In this document: positions 55,936 to 64,000 of the stretch, piece after piece
Position numbering within the stretch: position 1 is the first letter of the stretch
How the letters are laid out: each line of letters begins with the position of its first letter
Assembly: GCA_963921825.1 (NCBI GenBank)
Contig: OY997590.1
Coordinates: forward strand, 40,069,039-40,133,038
Reading direction: 5' to 3'
DNA: 64,000 nt
From: Erodium maritimum
Taxonomy: Eukaryota > Streptophyta > Magnoliopsida > Geraniales > Geraniaceae
The notes under the pieces: model-generated
Told to the model about the DNA's origin: nothing
What the model saw: only the letters and a program-made list of their open reading frames with translations
The model's database searches: none
Translations under genes and position numbers: made by a program

Positions 55936-56470
55936 AGTCCAATTCTCCGCGTTTGAAATTGGAAACGAGTCACCGCCTCACCCTGAGCCCTTAAGATCGT
56001 TGGACTCCGACACCGATGAGAAGGTGACACAAACCAAAACACCATTCCTCTCGATCTGAACAGAACACCCACAGATAAAGGTGATGTTGATTTTGTTCCT
56101 ATGAAACCAACGTCAGAATCACCATTACACCTCACCTTTGTTCCAATAGTGTCCAAAGGATCGCTACTTTGTGCCTGAGTTTTAGGAATCTCCAATGTCT
56201 GAGCCAAGGCCGTTATACTCATCTTCTCCGACCGAGCAATGGCAACGAGCAAAATGTATCCATTTAACTTGAAGCCATTCAAACTCAAGACTGCTTGCAC
56301 AACTTCTTTGGGTGTTGAGAACTCAATGAATCTGAAATGATAGCCGAGTCGATTCGGACGTTTGAGAACCTGGATTGAGACAATTGATCCAAAGGTTCCA
56401 AACACGTCACTCACTCAAGCTTACATCGACTCAAACAAGAGATTGGAAATGAATACCTTAGAACTGTGTC
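55936..56470 (-). pseudogene. RRM fragment of LINE ORF1 type (copy F)
   Basis: On the minus strand near 56452-56435, KVFISNLLFES gives an RNP2. Then, after stops, VSDVFGTFGSIVSIQVLKRP and GYHFRFIEFSTPKEVVQAVL (RNP1), SLNGFKLNGYILLVAIARSE complete an RRM by 56220. Downstream are polar residues without a domain to about 55936. It resembles copy A (GRYFSFISFASVSAASEAVD..HGFKVDDHILFVAIAWKR). It contains in-frame stops upstream of the RRM body and has no poly(A) or duplication that I can find, so it is an old, partly eroded copy. Bases 56471-56800 upstream show no recognisable domain. Confidence 0.6.
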
Positions 56471-56799
56471 GAGAGTCCAGAACACTCGAATAAATCCATG
56501 CACTATGAACGGATCCGTCGTGAGCTGTCATGGTTGCCAACGTCAAACCTCCATGATGAGGAAGCCTATGTACTCAGCTTCGCTTCCTTTGAGATTTCTG
56601 CACGAGCCGCTTTCTGGAAGCCAAAGACGCAAAAGAATCTTGACATCCACCATCCTCCCTATCATATGAAAAAGGACCATGTGACCCATGATTTGCGTCA
56701 CACTCACACACATGCGAAGGAATTACCCCTTCGGAAAACACGCAATACAGTTCATATGAAGAGAGTCATCACAGAGAAAGTTTTCAAATATATATAGTG

Positions 56800-57501
56800 A
56801 AACTTGTAAATGATTTTTAGTTATCCCGATTAACTCTTATCGTCATTATCATCGATTAATAATCAAGAATTCAATGGTGTTGTTAAAAGTCCAAACAAGA
56901 TGAAGTTAATAATAAATTGATATATGGGAAAATTACACATAACTTTGTCTAACTGTCGTCATTTTTTCATATTATCCCCTACCTATTTTTTGTGACATTT
57001 AACTCCTCTAACTTCATTTTTTTTCTTTACTCTAGTCAAACGTTGTTAACTTTCCATCCAATGGACATCAAATATCCAAAATACCCCTCGTTAACCATCA
57101 AATTTTCAAAAGCATGTCATTAATTATGTAAAACCTAAAAGCTATAAAATATCAATATTAACCTTAACAAACTTTCTAATTTTTGGAATATACCATGAAG
57201 ATTATTTTTAAATGTATTTTTAAATAGTTTTCATATTATTTATTTATTTATAATTCTTGTATTTTTCCTTAATGTTAATATTTTTTATTTTTCATTATAT
57301 AACACTATTTTTTATTTAAAATAATTTCATTAACTTTTAAAAATGCTTTGTTTCCAAATTTTCTTTAGTTATTTTTTAACTTAATTTTTTATTTGATTAT
57401 TAATAATATTTCTTACCTCAATTTTCAAAAAATTATTATTTTATATATTTTTTAATTTCATTAATATTAATTTTCTTATATTTATTTTTTAAATATATTT
57501 A
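56800..57501. other. AT-rich DNA
   Basis: No gene. GGGAAAATTACACATAACTT at 56927 resembles one end of a MITE, but I see no partner end. The rest is low-complexity A/T. Confidence 0.5.
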
Positions 57502-57882
57502 GGGATAATTCCATTTTAGTACCCTAAAACTTTCGGATTTCGTTTTTAGTACCCTAAATGTTTTTTGTGCCACTTCAGTACCCTAAATCTTTGTTTATTC
57601 CAGTTTAGTACCTAATGTATGATTTTCCATCTATTTTTGGATGGAAAAACGTCATGTGCCTTGCACATGACCTTATCTTTATCTTTTATAATAATACCAA
57701 AACTACCCTTCGGTAGTTTAAACAAATTGAATTTTTGAAAAATAAAAATGATTTTTTACAGATAAAAAATCAGATGTTGGGTACTAAACTGGAATAAACG
57801 AAGATTTAGGGTACTGAAGTGGCACTAATACATTTAGGGTACTAAAAACGAAATCCGAAAGTTTTAGGGTACTAAAATGGAA
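57502..57882. mobile_element. MULE-type MITE, second copy, right tip missing
   Basis: The same family as 8721-9103: it starts GGGATAATTCCATTTTAG, and the arms and central ATCTATTTTTGGATGG correspond. The right arm ends at CTAAAATGG and goes directly into gypsy gag, so its last bases and any duplication are gone. Confidence 0.85.
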
Positions 57883-57884
57883 AA

Positions 57885-58856
57885 CTTGATGAGCCTGTGG
57901 TCGGAAGGATCCCGTGGTCCTCTGTCTTCGCGGGTCTCGTGACTCGGACGGCCCTATAAAGTTTGTCGGCCGTTGTCGGGCCTCACGGATCCTGTCCGCA
58001 TCCCGGATACCCTGCTCCACCGTCGCTGCGGTGTCCACAAGATCTGTATACTTCCGCAACCTCAAAGCGAGAACCTGGTTCCGAATCACCGGCCTCAGTC
58101 CTCCCTGGAACCGCAGGCAACGGTTCTGCTCGGTCATCACCATCTCCGGCGCGAATCTGGTCAAGGCCGTGAATCTGGCCTCGTATTCTGCCACCGTCAT
58201 CCCCTCCTGCTCCAGGTCCAGAAATTGCAGATGTCGCTCCAACCGAGCCGACTCGGGAAAATACTGTTCCAGAAAAACCGTCTGGAAGATGTTGTAGTCG
58301 TTTCCGACCATGTCCTTCACCCGCCCCCACCAGTGGTAGGCGCTGTCCCTCAGCTGGTGAGCTGCGAAGGACACTCTGCGGCGACCGTCTTCGATACCTG
58401 ATATATCCAGGTCCCGTGTGACCTGCTCTAGCCACCTCTCAGCTAGGTCAGGGTTCGGCCCCCCGACGAATGTAGGTATCCCTAGCTTTAGGAAGTCCAG
58501 TAGTGAACGGGCCGTATGGTCCTCTGTCTGAACGGATCTCACTGGGACCGTTGCCGCCTCCGGAGCTGGCGAAGCCGACTCTCGACTGGTGATGATTGCC
58601 ACTAAACTCTGGACTGTCCTGGTCAGCTCATCCAGGGCAGTCATAACAGGTGGGTCTGCGACCGACGGGACGTTGGGCGTGCCCGTAGAAGGTCCCGCAT
58701 CGCTCCTCCTGTCCTCACCGACAGGAGTACCCTACGCCCCGGCGTACTCGGCGGGCTCAACGGTGGGCACCCATCCTGGTGTCCCCGCTGACCGTCCCCG
58801 CCTGCCTCGCGCGGGCGCTCGTCCCCGTGCCACTGTTGCTCTTCCTCGTCTGTCAT
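57885..58856 (-). pseudogene. gypsy gag
   Basis: Minus-strand frames carry the retrotransposon-gag domain: LDFLKLGIPTFVGGPNPDLA, WLEQVTRDLDISGIEDGRRR, AYHWWGRVKDMVGNDYNIFQ, LEQEGMTVAEYEARFTALTR and RCLRFQGGLRPVIRNQVLAL. In living elements it forms the particle coat. A charged Gly/Arg-rich N-terminal region (MTDEEEQQWHGDERPREAGG) lies at 58641-58856. The C-terminal zinc-knuckle region is not present. Broken copy. Confidence 0.85.
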
Positions 58857-59059
58857 GAGCCATCAGCATGTATCCTCTGCACGGATACACGCAAACGTTC
58901 AGTTTGCGAACTCATACAAGACAACAAGCTCGAATACACTAACGTTCCCACGGTCTACGCCTACCTCAACGTACTTGTTACTAAACGTCACACCGTTCAC
59001 GCTAATTTCACTTTAATTATAATAACACGCAAGTGAAACCTCAATTTTAACCACACGAA

Positions 59060-59340
59060 CGTACACCAAGCCCTCATCCGGTCCTTTATGCACTTACTTA
59101 TAACTTTCCGCAACCAAACCAGTGTTCGCTACTCGTCCCTTGCGGGAAAAGTAGTAAAGGGGATGAGCGTTATGCTCACCTCCACGGACACCCGTTCGAT
59201 TATGGCATACTAGTAACGCACCAAGGACTTACCATTCTAGTCAGGGCAAACCACCACCTCAAGTACTCGCTCGAGTAAGATAAACCTCGACACGGGAAAC
59301 ACGTCCTCAAACCAGTAAAACACCACTACTCACGCTATTA
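59060..59340. repeat. LTR-derived block inside the leader
   Basis: This 280-bp block, with CGGGAAAAGTAGTAAAGGGG, the hairpin arms GAGCG..GCTCACC and ATTATGGCATACTAGTAA, is homologous to 35280-35590 and 41345-41640, which lie inside LTRs of the other element. Confidence 0.8.
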
Positions 59341-59593
59341 ATGCCTTAATTATAATAATACGTAAGCGAAAAACTCAACAACAACCCGACCATACACCAG
59401 GCCTACGGCCTCTACAACCCACAACCGCGAACACAATCACGTAAAACCAACGCTCAAACCGTACGAACGTGAACCCAGTCACACAACCACTACCTAAACG
59501 CACAACGAAACAAAAAAAAAATTGAAGGTGACCGGCTGGACCTGTCCGGCAGGTAGGCTGGACCGGTCCGGCAGGTGGGCCGGACCATGTGGG

Positions 59594-59775
59594 CTTCCGG
59601 GCCGGCACGTCATCCGTGCCGGGCTGGCTTCCGGGCCGGCACGTCATCCGTGCCGGGCTGGCTGCCGGGCCGGCACGCCATCCGTGCCGTGTTGGCTGCC
59701 GGGCCGGCACTCCATCCGTGCCGTGTTGGCTGTCGGGCCGGCACGCCAGCCGGTCCGTGCTGGCTGCCGGATCGG
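59594..59775. repeat. 34-bp GC-rich minisatellite
   Basis: Units of GCTGCCGGGCCGGCACGCCA plus TCCGTGCCGTGTTG, starting at 59594, 59628, 59662, 59696, 59730 and 59764, exactly 34 bp apart. Each unit can fold as CCGGCACG..CGTGCCGG. Because 34 is not a multiple of three, all frames give similar peptides (RAGTPSVPCWLPGRH); these are not genes. Confidence 0.95.
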
Positions 59776-60017
59776 AACAGCAAGCCCTTCCTGGTCTCGT
59801 ACCAGGTCGGCCCGTGGTTCGTCCCGTAGCTGCGACCGCTTCGCCCCTAACTGCCCGTCATGGCTACCCTAGGGCACTCGTATCCTACCAGTCTCTTGGC
59901 GACCCGCACACTTGTGCGTCGCAGACATTTAACCACAAAAATGACCAAACACGTACAACAAAACCCGACTAAACTACAAACACAAGCCAAACCGGCCAAA
60001 CACCCATAACAACAACA

Positions 60018-60130
60018 ACGACGACACCTGCCCACCGGGCCAACCAAAGTCAAACAGCGCCCACCGGGCCAACCAAAACTCCACAACACGCCCACCGGGT
60101 CAACATAAACAAGCACGCCCACAGGGCCAA
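60018..60130. repeat. CCCACCGGGCCAACCAA repeat, four units
   Basis: Four units of 36-40 bp in the leader of the minus-strand Tekay-like element. Confidence 0.85.
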
Positions 60131-60500
60131 TCAACATCAAAACAATCAAATTTTTAAAGCTTTCTTCACTTCATTGAAACCTCATTTCTTGACATCAGGT
60201 AGTTACAACTCGGTCCAGGCGTCCCCGATCTACATTGTACCCACTTGACGTCAACACCGTCACGCTCGACCACAGGGGCGCCCCTGAGTCGATTCGCGAT
60301 AGCTTAAAAACTTTTCACGCAGCAACACACAAACAGCAAGCCAGTAACCTCGTACCGCACATACACACAAACGCACGCAGGACTCACAACACAACGGGTC
60401 TACACACGGTTCCCGACCTGCGTACCCAATGTACGACGGGACTTCACCGACTCGACTCTCCCCACCTAATTGACGTACAGTCCGAGGTGTGAAACCTCGA

Positions 60501-60512
60501 GCTCTGATACCA
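60501..60512 (-). other. Primer-binding site (tRNA-iMet type)
   Basis: TGGTATCAGAGC on the minus strand, three bases inside the 5' LTR end at 60516. Confidence 0.85.
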
Positions 60513-60787
60513 AGCTGTCACGCCCCAATTTCAGTAAACCGAACTCGGGACGCGAACATTTAAAATAATGAAACATTTTTGAAACCTTTTACATTAAACA
60601 ACTTTAAAAACACCATTTGTTCAACAAAATAATAATTAAAACTTAAAACGCGTCCCAACAAGTGGACAAAAGTATGGTATCCGTCGCTAGACTCAAAATA
60701 AACCCAGAATCCCGCTTCTAGCTCTTAAAGCTTCAGAAGCTCACCTAGTCCAACCTGTGACCGGTACCTGTAGGAAAAGCAGCTAGG

Positions 60788-60805
60788 GGTGAGCGTTCGC
60801 TCACC
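60788..60805 (-). promoter_or_regulatory. Conserved LTR hairpin and CTACAG-G module
   Basis: GGTGAGCG..CGCTCACC, followed on the minus strand by GCTGCTTTTCCTACAGGTAC (60770-60789 region). Same module as at 24936. Confidence 0.65.
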
Positions 60806-61092
60806 ACCACGGATAACAGACTGACTACGGCATAATTAGCAGACAATGCCGGTAACACCAAAAACAAGGTCAACACCGGGGAACACTGTCCCCAACCCAA
60901 GTACTCTGACTGAACATACACCCACTGTTACCTTCCTTGACCAACTCAACACTCTGACACGCAAAGTAGACCCGACACAACGATCACGATCTCTTCCAAG
61001 GACACGACAGAAAGACTACGCAACACCAAACAAGATCACAAAGGATCGCACACCAAAAAGATCACAAAGGATCGCAAACCAGCTGTCAACTG

Positions 61093-61290
61093 CTCAGTGC
61101 CAAGAACGCTCGCACCCTCCCGAGACTCTAACTCGGTCAGGCCAACCCAAGAATGCTTGCAACTTACCGAGACTTTAACTCGTAAGCCAGGCGGAGAATG
61201 CTTGCAACTTACCGAGACTCTAACTCGTAAGCCAGCCGGAGAATGCTTGCAACTTACCGAGACTCTAACTCGTAAGCCAGCCAAAGAATG
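61093..61290 (-). repeat. 47-bp minisatellite in the 5' LTR
   Basis: Four units with CGAGACTCTAACTCG..AAGCCAG, the reverse-strand counterpart of 24467-24650. Confidence 0.85.
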
Positions 61291-62812
61291 CTCACAAACC
61301 CAAACCACACACGCGCGGCCAGGACCCCTTTATTGGCGGGCGGGCCCCCTACCCCGTCTGAACATGCAGACACGTGTGCTCGTGGACCCCCGTTTCATGA
61401 AGCGGGCCCCCAACCTCAGGTAACCACAAACACAATCACAATCACAATCACAATCACTAGCAAGTTCAACAACCAGTAACAACACAGGTTCAACACTCAC
61501 AGGCACTCATGGCCACCAAGACACCAACAGTAAAACTCGGACTCAACAGCCCCACAGGCACTCACGGCCTCCCAAGACACACCAACAGTAAAATGCCCTT
61601 CCGGGGCTCCAAAAATTCCCGTTTTCGTTTCTACGGTCTTAGAATAATTCAAGGGTCCCAATGTACTTGACCGAATCGAATTCCGACTCCCGAGTCAATT
61701 AATTTCCGTTTCAAGTTTCTAAAACCCGTTAATTGTAACTTTTCCAATTTAATTCCAATTTTCGATTCGGTTAAGGATAAATGGTCCAAGGAACGTTTTA
61801 AACCACCCGAACGATAAAACCCGAGCACCCGAGCACGTGGGCCCCACCCGACCCACTTGTCCGTGGGCCCTAGGGCTCAAAGTGGGGCTCGACCACCATG
61901 GTGGTGGCTGGTCCCAGCTCCGGCCAGCCACCCATGGCCGGCCGGCCACCACCCACGGTGGCCGGAGCTCCTCCCGAGCCTCCGGTCACCGGAAAACGTC
62001 ATCTTTCCCCTCCAAACACCTCCAAAACGTCTCTAACAATTACCCCAACAACAAAACCACCTTAAACTAATAGTTGTACAAAAACCTAACTTCCAAAATT
62101 AATCAAAACGAGAATCGGTTCGGTGTATACCGTAGAGGAGAACGAGGGGAATGCACTTCCTCCTAGCCTTGAGACGATCCAAGGGTTGGATGACGTGAAT
62201 AGTGGCAAACCCTAACTCCAAGCTCTCTTCTTCTCCTTCTCTCCCTTTCTTCTTTCTTCTTTCTCTTTCTAAAACAACTAACTCTAATTTCTAATTTTTT
62301 TTCCTTTTTGCCCTATATGGCCGGCCACCCCTTGTCCACTCATGGTTTCCCCCCAAAACTAACACCACCACATATTGGACAAGTGTCAAGGTGGGTCCCA
62401 CACCTTTTGCAAAATATCTACTTGATTTTTTCCAATCAGGTTCGCGAAAATCGGGCGTTTCGGGCCCCGAACGGGCACTTTTTCCAAGAAATTACGAAAC
62501 TTGGCGGGCTACAAGGAAACGGCTCAACTAAGACCGCTGCGATTACGGCTAAGATTTTTGGATCCAAAACGGTCCTCGAATGGACCAAAACGTCGCTCGG
62601 TTGACTTTTCCATCGAAAAGTCCACATTTCCCAAATTGATCAGAAAGTTGTCCTGAGTCCCCCGGAACTCACTTTGGTCAATAACGGGGTCAACTTAAGT
62701 CCGGTATGACACTCGGGGTCATTTTAGGTTCAATTAAGTGTCACTCTTAAAAAAATTTAATTTTCCTGTTTTTCGCAGGTTTGACTGGCGTTGACTGGGA
62801 GTGGTTATTATA

Positions 62813-64000
62813 GGTTTGGATTGGGTGGTGTGTTGGGGGTGGGTTGAGGTGAGATATAGTTCTTTTTAGGGAGTGTTTTATTTTTTTTCTCTGTTAACTT
62901 ATTCAGAGATTTGAAGGTCTTATTTTGGTTGTTTCGATGCTTTGGAATCTTCTCTCAAGGCTGATGTGATTCACAGAGTGCATTCTCAATAAGTTGTTGA
63001 GGAGATGGCATGATTTTGCAGGTTTCATAGCAACAAAAGTGGTTTTGGGATGAGGATTATAGATGGAGGTTCTGCAGTTCCGTGGCATATAATTGAAGCC
63101 AGTGAAAAGGTTGAATTGTCTCATTTTCTGCAGAATTGGCTGGGTTTACTGGTTTGGAGGTGCACACCAGTCTTGTTGGGTCTTGTTGGGTTTTGATTTA
63201 CTTGCACGTACTGGCAGTAGTGTTTGAGATTAGTATGGGTGGTAAGGGGTAATTTTGTTGGTAAAAGGTGTACTTGATTCACAAGTTTAGTAGTAAGTGG
63301 GTTTGTTGACAAAAGGGTAGAGTTTTGTGTCTTGAATCACAAGCAACTTAGATTGGGGTTTTGTTTAAACTTGGGTGGGTACTATATTGTAATAGTTAGG
63401 TGTCGTGAGAGTTTGTATTTAACTCTTGACCTTTCCTTTAATTCAAAGAATTGGTCCATTAATAAAACATTTACTGATATAAAAAAACTTAAACGATCAA
63501 AATTCATTTACTTTAGTCAATCAAGCAACAATATCAAACCAGCCTCTATCACTTCACACCAATACCCAAACATAATAAGTTAAAAGAAGCAAGAAACCAA
63601 AAATTGTCAAAAAAAAACAACTCAAATTCATTTGTGTTTTTTGTTCTGCTATCCCGTTTCGTGCCTCCAAAAATCAAAATCAAATCCTCAAATTATGAAG
63701 CTTTCATCTAACCTTTCAACAATCCCCCCAAAGTTCAGATCTGTACAACAAATCATTGACCAAATCAAGGTCTTAATTTAGGGTTAAAGATACCTCTTTC
63801 TCTATATACATATATACCCAACAAATATGGGAAAAAACAATTTTAGATGTAGTTTGAACTAGGACGGAGAAAGGATAGGTCCGGTTGTGGGCATAAAGAC
63901 CGGCGGTGAGCAGTGGTGAAGCATTTACAGATCTGGTGAGAGAGGACGGCCATGAAATCCGGGAAGGTCTGGTAGAGGAGGACGATAGCACTCTTCCCCG
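62813..64000. other. Unassigned right edge
   Basis: No transposon recognised. Bases 62880-63150 contain TTTTGCAG and gene-like codon texture but no readable domain. Bases 63420-63880 are AT-rich. At the very edge, the minus strand from 64000 to about 63850 reads openly (KSAIVLLYQTFPDFMAVLSH, then CKCFTTAHRRSLCPQPD), which could be the end of an exon that continues beyond the window. This is the only place where a host gene might begin, and the evidence is thin. Confidence 0.3.

Larger units (their letters stand above)
57885..62812 (-). mobile_element. Ty3/gypsy Tekay/Del-like, 5' part
   Basis: A minus-strand element with 5' LTR 60516-62812 (2,297 bp), primer site 60501-60512 (TGGTATCAGAGC), a long leader (58857-60500) and gag (57885-58856). 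The remainder downstream of gag is absent; a MITE end abuts at 57882. The leader holds a 34-bp GC-rich array (59594-59775), a CCCACCGGGCCAACC repeat (60018-60130) and a block homologous to LTR sequence (59060-59340). Broken, with a few breaks in gag. The LTR belongs to the same subfamily as the solo LTRs at 1010 and 21910. Confidence 0.85.

Noticed and set aside
58589-58858. Plus-strand frames across the gag region
   Set aside because: They are antisense shadows of the minus-strand gypsy gag.
59522-59972. Three overlapping Arg/Gly/Ala-rich proteins of 84-127 residues
   Set aside because: All come from the 34-bp array, whose period makes every frame alike.

Overview
This is a stretch of a flowering-plant nuclear genome made almost entirely of nested transposable elements. 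Both retrotransposon superfamilies present have plant hallmarks: tRNA-iMet primer sites (TGGTATCAGAGC), chromodomain-type Ty3/gypsy integrases of the Tekay/Del kind, and a Sirevirus-like Ty1/copia. There are also plant L1 LINE pieces and many MITEs. I found no intact host gene, no tRNA or rRNA, and no CRISPR. The species cannot be named from the sequence.

Left part (1-19.7 kb): AT-rich DNA with a tandem duplication of about 380 bp. A minus-strand LINE remnant (944-4903) is split by a gypsy solo LTR (1010-4090). Next come a long-inverted-repeat (foldback) element (about 4900-6190) and the 5' end of a minus-strand copia element (7031-7617). A plus-strand copia element (7618-15519) cuts into that. 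Its 5' LTR carries a hAT-like element, which in turn holds a MULE-type MITE, and its gag holds a solo LTR of its own family. An unassigned LTR-like block (15520-17566) follows, then an ORF1-only LINE-type retroposon (17587-19136) that encodes an RRM protein and has target-site duplications of about 20 bp.

Middle (19.7-45 kb): a broken Sirevirus-like copia (19730-29445) with an env-like region after pol. A 3.3-kb gypsy solo LTR and a 420-bp MULE-type MITE are inserted in it. Next is a minus-strand Tekay-like 3' end (29446-32526) joined to an opposite-strand LTR fragment. A second RRM retroposon follows (33950-44921, minus), split by a two-LTR Tekay-like element (34751-44487) that carries a Tourist-type MITE at its polypurine tract.

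Right part (45-64 kb): two more RT-less, poly(A)-tailed retroposons (45164-46500 and 47319-48958), a 51-bp mini retroposon with a perfect 16-bp TSD, a solo LTR (48969-51847) holding a palindromic TGACG minisatellite, a hAT-type MITE, a third RRM fragment, another MULE-type MITE, and the 5' half of a minus-strand Tekay-like element (57885-62812). The last 1.2 kb is unassigned.

Most worth a second look: (1) a set of short retroposons with clean TSDs and poly(A) but no reverse transcriptase, at least two encoding the RRM ORF1 of plant LINEs, a layout like the mammalian half-LINE HAL1; (2) a hairpin/CTACAG-G module kept across diverged gypsy LTRs; (3) minisatellites in those LTRs built from transcription-factor-like motifs (TGACG palindromes, CACGTG G-boxes).
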